A stretch of 39,023 nt of DNA from Seison nebaliae (GCA_023231475.1 JALJEE010002573.1:1-39023); one strand, 5' to 3'; shown: positions 1-11,285, counted from the first letter of the stretch. A program made the numbers and translations. The notes: generated by a model from the sequence alone, not told the origin.

Positions 1-1193
1 AGAAGAGCTGAACAACAGAAATATCATGATATTATTTCAAGATACAACTCTTCGGACCACCACATCATCGGATATTTAAATTGATAAATTCAAATGTTTT
101 TTTGAATCATCTATGTTCGATCCCGATTTAGCCTATTGTCCATTTCTTTTGGTTACTATTTGGGAAGTATGTATCGCAAAGTCATCTATGAGTGTTTTTA
201 AATCGCATGGGGAAGATGATGTCTGTTTATGTATAATCTCAAATTTGAATGAACGTTCATTGGGCCTATTGGTTGATTATATCAATGAAATTCTTCTCGG
301 GAACGTCGATTTCAATTTCTTAAGAATTTTCTCGATTGTTCCTGTCTATAAGGGCCATGGAACATATCTTTCCGATGTATCTTCTTACAGACCAATTTCC
401 ATTGCAAATGGTCTGATTAAGATTATTGAACAAGTTATAAAAAATCGTTACTCATCTGAATTGTATTCTTCCGTCTTTCAATTCGCTTATCGTAGAAATT
501 GCAGAGGAACGTTACCTTTACTGAATCTTCTAAAATTCTTCGTTTCTTCATGTCGTATATCTAAAACGAAATTTCTTTTTTATTTCTTGGACGCGTCAAA
601 AGCGTTTCATTCGATTTCGATGTCTCATGGTATGAGAGTCTTACGTAATTCGGGAATGGATGAGTATTCTCTTCGTTTCATAAGTGAAATGTTCACAAAT
701 GCTTATGATGTCATCAAACATAAATCAGGATCTTCGTCGTTATTTAAGATTAACAAAGAAGTCCGACAACGTTCAATTCTCACTCCTTGGATTTTTGGAA
801 GAATTATTGATGAAGTTCTTGTCGATGCTAACAATAACTTCTCTTTTAAAGTTGGTAATGAAAGTTTTCCTTCAGTTTTCGCTTATGCTGATGACATTCT
901 CATTTGTTGTAATAATTCAGTCTATCGACGAATCAAATTTATCATTTCTATTTTTTCTCTAGTGTTAAAATTTTTTCAATCCGGTTATCTTCTTTTGTTC
1001 TTATTATTCGATTGATGTTCCTGAATCTTTCGATGAAGCTCTTTACATTTCTTCTAACTTCGATATTACTTCTCATATTCCGGAATATTTACGAGATGGA
1101 ATCGTCATTGGACGAAAACTTATCACTGACAATTGGTACAGTAATATATCTCATTTTCTTTTAAACCAACCCCGAAGGGAATTGATTTTATAA
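1..1193 (+). mobile_element. 3' part of a degenerate non-LTR retrotransposon (LINE) with reverse transcriptase
   Basis: The ORF at 113-1017 shows non-LTR reverse transcriptase signatures in order: the fingers motif SYRPISI (about residue 90), KIIEQVIKNR, motif A FLDASKAF, a diverged motif B (VRQRSILTP, where families usually have VRQGSILSP) and motif C FAYADDILI, which carries the catalytic YADD. The copy is damaged: the conserved AFD after motif A is AFH, the motif B glycine is Arg, and the frame ends at 1015-1017. A different frame stays open from about 1008 to the TAA at 1191-1193 and looks like the continuing C-terminal part, so there is a frame change near 950-1010. An A-rich stretch (about 1192-1210) follows, as expected at a LINE 3' end. 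The 5' end lies outside the window and no target-site duplication can be judged. The clade is not resolved. Confidence 0.85.
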
Positions 1194-1723
1194 TAAAAAA
1201 AAATAAAAAATGAAATTATTCAGATTATTATTAAATAAATTTGACTATAATTATTGTTATATAAATTTCATTGTCGTGCTTGACATCAAATTATTATTTT
1301 GTGAATAATGGAATTCGAAAACATCCTTTTTTGGATTGTATTAGATTTCCCCCCAAAAAAATTCCTACTTGTTTTCAATTCTGTTTCAGTTGAGGATATT
1401 TAGTATACTTCGGGATAATCTGCACCAGAAGTATCATTCTAGTGGAATATTCCAAAGGAGAGCTCTCTATAACGGGCTATACCACAGTTCATTTAAAAAT
1501 TCCCGCCGATAAGAGTAAAAACGCGACATTGTTTAATTTACATTAATAGTAAAAAGCAAGAATAAATTAGTAAATAAAATTTGAAAGAATAAAAAGAAAT
1601 GAGTTTTTTAAACTTTTTTCACAGGAACAATTTTAACATTAGGAAATTATTCCGCCAACAATTTTATTATTAATTTATTAGTTTTAAACAAATTACGAGT
1701 TATAGAAGAAATAAAGGAAGATC
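1194..1723. other. AT-rich intergenic stretch
   Basis: The LINE A-rich end is followed by about 500 bases without a convincing reading frame. It presumably holds the 5' leader and promoter of the cyclin-like gene starting at 1724. I see no clear TATA box or RNA gene. Confidence 0.5.
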
Positions 1724-3040
1724 ATGCGAAATAGAAGTAAAATTAAATGCTTCGTTGGTAGAGTAAAAGGTTACAGAAGAGGAGCGTGTTCGGCTTCGGC
1801 TCTTTGTGACACTTCCACCGCCGATCCGTCACTCAATTTAAAGAAGATGCTAAACGAGCTAAAAAAATCGAAAGAAACAAAAGATAAAAAGATGACGTGG
1901 GATCCGAGAGCGAAGAGAGAGTGGCTAAATTTGAAGATTAAAATAGACCAAGATGAGAAACCGGAAAAAGACAAAGAGAAAGATATTTCAAATAACCGTC
2001 AACGTCGTAGTTCGACGGTTTCGAAATCAAGGAACGAAATTGATTTGAGTCGTTTATTAAAACATAAATGTACAGTTTGTGACATAGAAATTCTGAGATT
2101 CTATGATGAACATCTGGAGACTCTCAAACAGACTGATGAAGATTTTCAAATTCCACAAACAATTTACGAAGTTACTGACATAACACCACAGATAAGATTT
2201 GAGGCGTTGTCCGTACTCTATAATTTCGTCTTAATTTATGGTGTTGAACGAGTTATCTATCGATTTGCAGCTCGCTTATTCGATTGGACGTTATGGTGTA
2301 ATTTTCTAGTGAGGATGGAGACTATCATCGTGAACGGTTTCGCCTGTCTCTCAATTGCCTTGAAATTTTTCTATCGTAAATCTTTGTGTTATTCTGATTT
2401 TGAGGTATTTCTCAATAAAATGCAACATCTCAATCAACTGGTTCAAGCGACTTTCTCAAATATTTCTGTGAAAAATATGGAAAAAACTGAAGAAGCTTTA
2501 ATGAAACTTTTCGATGATAAAGTACCAGAATTTGTTCAAAGAGATTTTACTTTCAATTTCATCGGTATTTCCGCACAAGATGAAGCGATTGACAGATGTT
2601 GTGAATTCTTTGTAGAAATTGCGACGTTCAACAGTCGTTGTATTAGTCGATCGCAATATCTAATCGTTTCCGCCGCTTTATATTTAGCGATTTTCCTCTT
2701 CCAATTCCTTCCTGACAATTATTTGAAAACACAAGTGACCAATATTGAATCATTCTACAAACAAATCACTTCGAATCAATTACAGAAATATTTGAAAGAG
2801 TTCGAAGGAGAAATTGTGATAGGGAAATATCGACGATTATTAGGTGGCAATTTTCATCAAATGAGAATAATGGTTAGTGATTTGGCGAAGGAAATTAATT
2901 CGACATCATTCCAAGAAGTATTCAGAGCAATCAAATCGTTTGACATTCCCGTGAAGGGTATACTCATCGGCAATTTGAATGAGTCTTTCATATTTAATGG
3001 TGAGTCATCGTTAATGAGATTATTGGGCGAATTAAATTAA
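1724..3040 (+). CDS. Divergent cyclin-like protein (A/B-type cyclin fold), 438 aa, intronless
   Basis: A single uninterrupted 438-aa ORF. Residues about 1-125 are basic and low-complexity. From about residue 127 (EILRFYDEHLETL) it resembles the start of the mitotic cyclin box: the equivalent of the MRAILVDWL helix is IRFEALSVLYNFVLIYG, and the LQLVGVACLFIASKYEE helix corresponds to NGFACLSIALKFF. The CDK-contacting lysine of that helix appears kept (ALKF), but the following acidic pair is lost (FY). A second five-helix fold is suggested by RCISRSQYLIVSAALYLAIF (residues about 306-325). The expected partner would be a cyclin-dependent kinase, but divergence at the contact helix makes binding uncertain. 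The start at 1724 is the first Met in the frame. Calling it a cyclin fold is fairly safe; the subfamily is not. Confidence 0.65.
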   Translation: MRNRSKIKCFVGRVKGYRRGACSASALCDTSTADPSLNLKKMLNELKKSKETKDKKMTWDPRAKREWLNLKIKIDQDEKPEKDKEKDISNNRQRRSSTVSKSRNEIDLSRLLKHKCTVCDIEILRFYDEHLETLKQTDEDFQIPQTIYEVTDITPQIRFEALSVLYNFVLIYGVERVIYRFAARLFDWTLWCNFLVRMETIIVNGFACLSIALKFFYRKSLCYSDFEVFLNKMQHLNQLVQATFSNISVKNMEKTEEALMKLFDDKVPEFVQRDFTFNFIGISAQDEAIDRCCEFFVEIATFNSRCISRSQYLIVSAALYLAIFLFQFLPDNYLKTQVTNIESFYKQITSNQLQKYLKEFEGEIVIGKYRRLLGGNFHQMRIMVSDLAKEINSTSFQEVFRAIKSFDIPVKGILIGNLNESFIFNGESSLMRLLGELN

Positions 3041-3417
3041 GGTGGCGAAAATGTTAATTGAAAAATTTTTTTAAATTGTTCCAAATTGGTTTTTTCTTTC
3101 CAATTTCCTTCCCAACTAAATCGTTTTATTCACTCATGAATCTCACTCAAACGTCAGTTGAAGTTAATTTCTCCAAATTTTTTATTAGTCAATTCATTTG
3201 CGTGTTAGGACGGATCGCCATGGAATCCCGTCAAATTCCGTCTTGGTGCCAATCTCCTCTTATCTTTCCTACTCATATTTAGTTTATTACAAATATTTTT
3301 GAATATTCTTATCTGGTTAGAATTGTCACATTATTCCTTCATCAATCGAAGTTAAATTTCCCGTCAATAAAAATTTCTTTTTTTTAAATTAAATTCTCAA
3401 CTTCCAAATCAGAAACG

Positions 3418-3705
3418 ATGAAAGCTCATGCCGAATTCCTGATAATGTATCGGAGACATTCATATGAAATAAAAGACATCGTTCGAATCATCTCATTTCA
3501 CGATCAAACGTACCTGTCATCCAAATCGTTAAAATATCAGGATTTTCTGGAATTATTAGATTATACGAAAAAATTAGCTCATCGACTTCGACACCAACGA
3601 GAGTTGAAAGAGCGAGAACGTGCCTTAAATAATATCAGTTCATCGACGTCAGCTCTTCTCAAGAATGAATACGATTCCACCACATATCAATTCTTATTAA
3701 AATAA
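3418..3705 (+). CDS. Small helical protein of unknown function, 95 aa (possibly a last exon)
   Basis: An open frame of 95 codons beginning MKAHAEFLIMYRRHS and ending TTYQFLLK. The sequence is regular in composition, charged and predicted largely helical by eye, with a basic segment around residues 50-66 (KKLAHRLRHQRELKERER). I do not recognise a family. A plausible splice acceptor (cag at 3412-3414) sits just before the ATG, so this could be the last exon of a gene whose short 5' exon lies around 3220, but no upstream exon is convincing. It lies between the cyclin-like gene (same strand) and the Argonaute gene (convergent, 123 bp away). Confidence 0.4.
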   Translation: MKAHAEFLIMYRRHSYEIKDIVRIISFHDQTYLSSKSLKYQDFLELLDYTKKLAHRLRHQRELKERERALNNISSSTSALLKNEYDSTTYQFLLK

Positions 3706-3828
3706 TGAATATTATTTATTTATTTAAAATTGAAAAGAAAAAAGAACGAATTGAATGATATATCATAATATAAAGAGAGAATAGATAGAAGAATATTATT
3801 AAATTATTTCTCTCTTTAATATACATGT

Positions 3829-6300
3829 TTATACATAATACATACGATTCTGATTTATCATCGATCCCATCATATTATTATTGGACGGTTTCTGACCGGG
3901 CAGATCACAAATAAACGATTCATATGTAGATGCGCGTGTCGCCGCCATTGACGAATATCTGAGGACGACAGGAGATCGAACACGATAATTTTTGAAATCG
4001 AACGATAACAAATAACATAATTGACGAATACTCTCCTCGTCGATCTTCATCGAATTCACCAACACGTGATAATAAGTGGCGTGTAAGAGATTGTGCGAGT
4101 TATTTTGAGGCGCGGACAAAATGAAACTATTTTGATCTGAACTTCTTAAAAAATTTGAAGTTGAACTGGAAAAAGATTTTGTATCGGAATCGCCGTCATT
4201 CAATTTGAGTGAGAGAACCGAACCCGTCAAACTGTCAACATCATCGTCGTTTTTCATAGACTTACATCTGATGGTTGTGGGCTGAATGTCGGTGGAAGTG
4301 ATGGTGAAAGTGGAATTTCCACAATTGGCTTGGGCGAAAATTTTAAATGAATCCAAATTATCTGTGACGATATAAAGTAGTTTTGGAGCGAAAGGAAATT
4401 TATCTCGAATCTCCAAATATACAGTTCTCATTTCAAATGCCAATAAATCATCATATGATATCGGTCCCAATAACGAACGGAAAATGATGATATTTTGTGG
4501 TAATCGTTCATCCGTCCATTTCGCCATACAAATTGCAAACATTTCCCCAATACAATCATAAACTGATTGACTTCGATTCACATAAGTTTTCTTTCGCACT
4601 ACTGTTGATAATTCGCTCTGCATCGAATCTGCACTAGCCACCATTGCGATGAAATGATAATCTTTCGATTTCTTAATTGAAATGCCAATGAAACAAGTCG
4701 TTCCATCATTCGGCATCAATTTCAAGACTAATTGTCGTTTTTTTAAAGGAAATCGACCATTTAATTTCATTTCAATTTGACGAAATAAACTCGTCAAATA
4801 ATTCTCGTCCATAATTTCTTTCTTGATATTTTCAATTTTCACACATTGATTCACAATTCCATATTCGATTTCACTGATGGTTTTGAACGACGAATATTCA
4901 CAATCATTATCGATCAATGCCACAATGAACTCGATTTTATGCTCTCTAATCTTCGCCATTAAATCGTGCAATTCCACCAATTGTAACGTCTCGACCCATT
5001 TCGGCGTTTGTAATTTAATGTCATCCGATTTCGCAAATTTCTCAACAATTCGATTGAAATTGATGATACTATTTTTTTGATTACCAAATCCGATGAGCAC
5101 CCACGACCGTTTAGCTAAGTCGATTTGATGTTGTTCTTTCACCGATTTCGAATCATTCGAAATAATTTCATAAGTTTCTCCTCGAAATTTCTCGTATCGA
5201 TCAGGCGTCGCATAAGAAATACCGAAATCTTTCAAATCGATATTCTTCACGAAATCTTTCAATAATTTTTGACTTCGTTCAATTCCGTCACTTGTCACTT
5301 TTCTAAAAAGATCTTTTGGTAATTTCTGAGAACGACTCAAAGTAAATGGAACAAGTGAACAGAATTCGATGGGAATTGTCAATTCACTTTGATCTACTTT
5401 CACATATGGGAGATATGGTCGTGTCACTCTGACGGAATGCCATTTTTCGAATACTTGACAAAATGGTTGTCGACCCACCAAATGATCTCCTGCCGATTTT
5501 GTCGACAAATATGAAATTGTATGTTCTTTTTTGTCATGTGTAGAATAGATTTGGAGACCTTTCATCGTACTCGACACACGATACAAATGAGTTTTATTTG
5601 AATATTGGAAAATGTTATTTAAATTACCACCGAATAATTTCTCCATAAAATTTACGAGAGGCAATGACTCGTTGACGAGAACAATATTCGATTTGAGAAG
5701 GAGATAAACTTGAGAATTCTTATTATAACAAACGTCGAGTGTCAAAGCGTTGTGAGCTCGTCGAACTTCATCCACTGCCAACAATTCATCATCTTGATCG
5801 TCGACGAATCCTTTTGGAGTCTTTTTAAATCTCCTTCTCAATTCACACATGAACAATTCTTTCACTAACCATCGAATCGATTCGAATAGAACTTCATCTT
5901 TGTAATAGATACTGAGATAAGCTTTACGATTATCATCAAACGATACTTCCACATCTTTCAAATGATCCGGTACCATATGTAAATTAAAATCATCACATTC
6001 ATCTTGCTCGCCGGTGGGTTTAGGCAGATAGCCCGTCTCTTCCGTATCGAATAATATCGAACGGAATTGACGATGATGCATTCGGACATATCGGAGACAA
6101 GTCATTTTCTGACTTTCGGTGAAAATACCAGACGCATCCTTATCGTCATATTGTCGACCTTTCGTCCAACAGAATATCAGACGATATCGCAGAATGAATG
6201 GACATTTATTCTCATCGAACTTCAATCGCAAAGCATTCGATCCAAATTCGATCGGTCTCGATCTCAAATGCTCGTCCACCTTTTGTGAGATTGCCTTCAT
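3829..6300 (-). CDS. Argonaute-family protein lacking the slicer catalytic residues, 823 aa, intronless
   Basis: Small-RNA-binding protein of the Argonaute superfamily. N domain: RPIEFGSNALRLKFD near residue 15 matches the usual start, so the Met at 6300 fits a full-length protein. PAZ to linker-2: YLPYVKV and IPIEFCSLVP match the YLPCLQV and LPLEVCNIV stretch of animal AGO. MID: NQCVKIENI and IEMKLNG match TQCVQMKNV and INVKLGG, keeping the Gln and one Lys that hold the guide 5' phosphate. PIWI: FIGISIK stands where GADVT is expected (Asp to Ser541), FRSLLG replaces YRDG (Asp to Ser609), and RYSSMAATR replaces YAHLVAFR (His to Ser784). The glutamate finger is not visible either. TYYHVLVNSM near the C-terminus matches HYHVLWDDN. 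It should therefore bind a guide but not cleave, as in nematode WAGO-type proteins. It is intronless over 2.5 kb. Confidence 0.93.
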   Translation of the reverse strand: MKAISQKVDEHLRSRPIEFGSNALRLKFDENKCPFILRYRLIFCWTKGRQYDDKDASGIFTESQKMTCLRYVRMHHRQFRSILFDTEETGYLPKPTGEQDECDDFNLHMVPDHLKDVEVSFDDNRKAYLSIYYKDEVLFESIRWLVKELFMCELRRRFKKTPKGFVDDQDDELLAVDEVRRAHNALTLDVCYNKNSQVYLLLKSNIVLVNESLPLVNFMEKLFGGNLNNIFQYSNKTHLYRVSSTMKGLQIYSTHDKKEHTISYLSTKSAGDHLVGRQPFCQVFEKWHSVRVTRPYLPYVKVDQSELTIPIEFCSLVPFTLSRSQKLPKDLFRKVTSDGIERSQKLLKDFVKNIDLKDFGISYATPDRYEKFRGETYEIISNDSKSVKEQHQIDLAKRSWVLIGFGNQKNSIINFNRIVEKFAKSDDIKLQTPKWVETLQLVELHDLMAKIREHKIEFIVALIDNDCEYSSFKTISEIEYGIVNQCVKIENIKKEIMDENYLTSLFRQIEMKLNGRFPLKKRQLVLKLMPNDGTTCFIGISIKKSKDYHFIAMVASADSMQSELSTVVRKKTYVNRSQSVYDCIGEMFAICMAKWTDERLPQNIIIFRSLLGPISYDDLLAFEMRTVYLEIRDKFPFAPKLLYIVTDNLDSFKIFAQANCGNSTFTITSTDIQPTTIRCKSMKNDDDVDSLTGSVLSLKLNDGDSDTKSFSSSTSNFLRSSDQNSFILSAPQNNSHNLLHATYYHVLVNSMKIDEESIRQLCYLLSFDFKNYRVRSPVVLRYSSMAATRASTYESFICDLPGQKPSNNNMMGSMINQNRMYYV

Positions 6301-6744
6301 TTTCTAATTATTTCAACAACTGCAATTTCATTATGTATCTAATCGATGAAATGGTAGAAAGAGTTTAAGTGATAGAAAAGGAAAACTTAAAATTTAAAAT
6401 CTTAGTTTAAGTATATTAATATATTAATTAAGTTTTGGTAAAGCCTAAAATTTAAAATTTTATATTTTCACCAATTCTATGTTAAGCTCATACTCTCATA
6501 TTCGCCATAATTGACGATAGTTGGCGAATTTTCGGATTATCGTCAAGAAATTAAACGTTCAATTTACAATCGAAATAAAATGTGAAAACGACAACTCCCC
6601 AAATTTGAATAAAACATTTTTTCTTCCTCAACTTTTCTGTCAACTATAACTAATAAATAATTTTAATTATAATTCAATCGTTTAATCAAAACTTTAAATT
6701 ATTCGATATTAAATAGAATGCTAATTATTTCATTTGAATCATTT
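6301..6744. other. AT-rich spacer between Argonaute and the membrane-protein gene
   Basis: Holds the presumed Argonaute 5' leader and promoter (Argonaute is transcribed leftward) and the 3' end of the next minus-strand gene. No reading frame or RNA gene is recognised. There is a short near-direct repeat of the type AAATTTAAAAT around 6390-6462. Confidence 0.4.
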
Positions 6745-7401
6745 TCAAAATTGAGAAACGCGAAATTGCGAGTCTAATTGTTCCTGATCGTTTTCCATTT
6801 CTTCTATTGTTTGAGATTCAGTTAGTGGCAAAATGATCAGGAAGTTGACGAACCATTGAATAGTTCCAAGTTGTATGAAAATGAGAAAGCACAACTGTGT
6901 CATAAAGTAGTTGTTGTTGTAATCTGTTCGATTTCCAAGGAGCCACGGCTTCAATTTCCGATATAAGGTGATAGTTGGAATGATGGAGGAAGTGATATCA
7001 TTGAAAAATATGATTGAAACGATAGCGAAATAATAATCTTCACTACTGTTATTATCTATAAACAAGCAGGGGAAAGAGGAGACTGATAATTAAAGATGAA
7101 TAAGAACGAACAACAACCGATATATATTGCACCGTTCAGTAATTTGCCCAGAATCGTCAGATATGAACTAGCATTGAAGCGTTCTCCGAATACGTGCATG
7201 TTGAAGAGATGGAAAGATATGAAGATAGAACCTAAAACGAACTATTTAAAATGAAAGTTAAAATGATTTTATTAGGGAAAATTTACCGATATTAGAATGT
7301 TGCCAATCGTTATCTTTCTCAATGGCAATTTCAGTTTTTTCATTTTTCCAAAAATGAACACACATTGGTCGATGAGATGAAACAATTTTAGATATGTCCA
7401 T
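6745..7401 (-). CDS. Small multi-pass membrane protein, 3 exons, about 179 aa, unidentified
   Basis: Exons read from splice consensus and phase: 7287-7401, 7118-7231 and 6745-7055, with introns of 55 and 62 bp; all junctions keep one frame. The start MDISKIVSSHRPM leads into a possible hydrophobic segment (SIFISFHLFNMHVFG), then YLTILGKLLNGAIYI, a longer hydrophobic stretch YYFAIVSIIFFNDITSSIIP, and a final one FMTQLCFLIFIQLGTIQW running into FVNFLIILPL. The tail is acidic (EEMENDQEQLD). The YYFAIVSIIFF...P pattern faintly recalls XK-related scramblase-type proteins, which are about twice as long, so I do not adopt that name. The protein may be lineage-specific. Confidence is moderate that this is a spliced gene and low on any function. 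Confidence 0.55.
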
Positions 7402-8885
7402 TTTATTGATTAAAAATTGTCTTTGAAATTTAATTTAAATTTCCTATTAATTCATGTCGTCTTCCAATTCGAATATCAGTCAATTATTTTGAATAAGAAG
7501 AAAACTTATAGTTTGAGTATTATATGTAAATTGAGTTAAAATGTCGTAAAAATCCGTTTTCATCTACTTCCCATCGTCCTCGTCTGAGGGAGAATACAAT
7601 TCCATTAAAACGAGGAAATCTGACAAAAGTTAAAAGAGAATTTGAACTTGAAATTATCTAGAAGGATTATAATAAATATTGATGTTTTAAACAAATGATT
7701 CTATTCCGATTTATATTAGTTAGTAATAGTAACTGTGAATATTAAATTTCTAATAAAAAGAAATCGCATGTTAGCTCCTAAAGCTGCTTAACATAATAAA
7801 GAAATTTGATTAATGGAAAAATTTTATTTAATCGACCCGAAAATGAAGAAATATTTTCTATTCTGTCTTTGTTTTCTATATTATCTATTTTATTTCCATA
7901 CTCATTTTTCTTTCTTATCAGGTTTACAAAGACTAATTTATCGTGAGTATGTCAGTCGAAACTGAGTTATTGGAATTCTCTTATAAGTGCCGAAAGAATT
8001 CATTTTAGTATGTTTAAGTATGTCTAGTATGACAAAGAAGAAACTTCTTCAATCCTTCGGTTGGAACTTCTAACTCTAGTTGAGAAGTCAGTTTCGTTAA
8101 GAATCAAGATCATAATATATGGTTGTCGATAAGTTTAAATAATTGGACCGTTGAAAAAGATGTAAAGGGAAATGGGAAATATAAAGGGAATTATTTTGAA
8201 AATTTTCAAATTTCTAAAAAAGGAATTTCTATCAATATCGGCGAAATAAAATTGATTATGAAATTAATAATTATGAAATAATTGAATGAAATAGAATTGA
8301 TCATGATAAGAAAAAGATTTTTGCTCATCGAAATTTGGTAGATTGTTACGAACTATTTATTACGTAATTTCATGTTTTCTTCTTATTAAATTTCTGTTTT
8401 TTTCATTGTCTTTCTCAAAGAAGGTACTTTAGTATGATGAGAAATATGATGGATGAATTATTATCAGAGTTAGCTTTGGAGAATTTTAATAGAAATTTTT
8501 TGAATTTTTATTTTGAAATTCATAAATTTCGTTCATTTAATTTCCAGTCTACCGATATTGGGATTGAATTTTTAAGAAAATTTAGATTTTGTCTTTCTTT
8601 CTAAACGTCAATCAATTCCCTAAATATGTCATGATAAAATATTGGAGTGAAAATTGACGGGTCGATGCGTGATGATACAGCAGAAGACAAAATGAATTTC
8701 GAAGTTTTATTAATTTTAAAGTACAGAGATGAGATGATAGAGAAATTGACATAAGGAAAGGAAATATAACAAATTTACAATTGACTATAAAAGATATATT
8801 GATGTGATGGATATATGATTCTGTATACATTAAGGGAACGTAGATGCATGGCGGACTACATACAGGGAGTAAATGATGGCGATTG
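7402..8885. other. Intergenic, AT-rich, no gene seen
   Basis: About 1.5 kb with only short, compositionally poor frames. It should contain the promoter of the leftward membrane-protein gene and the 3' untranslated region of the synaptotagmin gene. No tRNA, repeat family or conserved motif is recognised. Confidence 0.45.
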
Positions 8886-11140
8886 TTATGAGTTCGTTAG
8901 AGAGTAGACTTCACTTATCTCGTTGTTGGTGCTCAACGTAGAATTGGTAGTGACTATGAGTTTGTTGTTGGATTTCATTAAGTTGCTCTGCTCCTTCGTT
9001 TGTTTCATCATCAAATTGATCTTCTTCTGAATGTCCAAGGGAATATTCTCCTTCAAATAATATGACTGCGTTATCGGTTTCCTCGTATTCTCCAACATTC
9101 GGAACCAGTGATCTCTTCCCACTCCTTCGCACTTACTGCCCATGACTACACAACCGATTAACTCGTCGGAACCGATACTGAGAAATAATAAATTTGAATT
9201 TAAGAAATAAATAATATTAATTAACCGATCATAATCGATGACTTTTAATGCAAGTATCGCCTCGTCAACTTGGTCTTGTTGGAGATCGAACATCATTTCT
9301 TCCTCAAATTCCGGATTCAACGTATTCTTCCGCACGGAAGTTCGTTTCTTCTTCAAGCGCTTATTTCCACAATATAACGCCACTTTGACGTATGGATCTA
9401 AATAAGGGAAAATTAATGGAAAACTAATGGAATGGTGGATGAGGTTGATACAAACCTGATTTACCATTAATATCCATCGCTTTCAAATTCCTACAATTAT
9501 GGATGGTAATGGTCAATCGGCCGGCCGACGGTAAATGACATAATGAAATCGATATCTCACCCAATTCTGGGTCTTCCTTCGAAAGTTTAAAAAAAAATTT
9601 AAAAAAAAATTTTAAAAAAATTAATGAAAAAGAAGAGTAACTTCGGCGTGAGGATTGAGATGACGAACAATTTGTTTATTTTTCGTTCGGACATCTGGAG
9701 AGAATACGATCGGCTCCAACTTGATAGCGCCAATGAATTGATGTTTGGCGAAACGGTCGAAGTGATACATTTGGAAGCATAATTGTCTCGTGCCATTAAC
9801 TAGTTCGGGAAATTGAATGTTGTTGAAATAGAACGTCTCCTCGTACACCGGTTCCGTCGTCTTCCTCTTTATTTCCGTTTGGTACTTCTTCTTCTTATCA
9901 GGGAGCATGGAGACGCGGACGAACGTATCGAACTGGGCGAATTGAGAGGAGCGTTGTCGAATGTGGAAATGTTTGAGACGGTGACGGAAACTTTTCCGTT
10001 CGTTCAACCGTTCGATGGAATTCATGGAATTGCTCTTGTTCGTCTGTCGCAGAGTGAGATTGTTGGAGTTGATATTAGGATTATTGTTATTGTTATCGTC
10101 GGAAATCGACATTGATTTTTTTATATCGGTGTCGTTGAGACCGTCGGAATTGAGGACTTGTTTCGGATTCTTTAGATCGTACGCTCTCAACACACAAACG
10201 GCCAATGATTGAATGTCGTCGTTGTAGTTGACGGAAAAGACAAGACGACCAACTCCGTAATTGATGTTGGGGATAGCGGGCATCTTATACAATTCGGGTT
10301 CCAATTTACCCACATCCTCCGGTGTGTACGATGTCTTCCAAGTGGTGAAACGTTGTTTACGACGACGATCGAGAATAGAATTCATCGTTTTCGACGAATG
10401 ATTATTTGAAGGAGTGGAAGAAGAACGTGTATCATTCTCCAATCGCTTCAATAATAATCGTGTGGTATTATCTGAAGGTGATGGCGATGATGACGTAGAT
10501 GACGACGGAACATTCTGATTATTACCATCATTCTTCTCATCACCGTTCATCTCGTTGGCATGATGGTTGTTGTTCGTTGTTTGAGATTGATTAGAGAATT
10601 TATTGTCGTTCTTCTTCATCGCTTGTGTGAGCTGGAGTAGAGAGGAAGTGAGAGAATCCAATGGTTCCGATTCTAATAATTGTTGCTGATATTGGAATTT
10701 CTGTTGTTGTTGTTGTTGTTGTTGTTGATAATGTAATTGTTGATCGTGTGGATGTTGTGGAATCGTTGATGATTGCTGAATCTGATGGTTCGGATGTGTG
10801 GGACCATTGGGATTATTGAGCATTTGATTATTCACGTTGTTATTGTTGTTGTTGTTTGGATGGTTGACGATGGCACTATTTCCGTTTTTGAGACGATTGG
10901 TAGATGTGTCCAATGGCTGATTATTGTCGCCGTTGGAGAGGAGAATGTGCTCCTGCAAATTATTTCCTACGATATTTACACCAGGTATATTCGAATTATT
11001 CGCTGCCGTGGCGATCTTTTGCATAGCTGCGATGCCATTATCACGGAATTTATTCAACGCCGAATTGGTAAATCCACTAATTAGTGGCACGTCACCTAAT
11101 AAGTTGCCGTTCGGCAATTGTTGAGATGAAGAACCGGATA

Positions 11141-11176
<36 letters not shown>

Positions 11177-11285
11177 GCTGTTGTTGTTGCTGCTGCTGGT
11201 GTTGTTGATTTTGCTGCTGGTGTTGTTGTTGTAAATTCTGTTGTGGCATTTGTTGTTGTTGTTGCTGTAGATGTTGTGATTGTGG

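Noticed and set aside
3058-3282. 74-codon ORF between the cyclin-like gene and the 95-aa ORF
   Set aside because: Phe/Lys-rich translation of AT-rich DNA. A donor near 3229 could join the next ORF, but the splice signal is poor.
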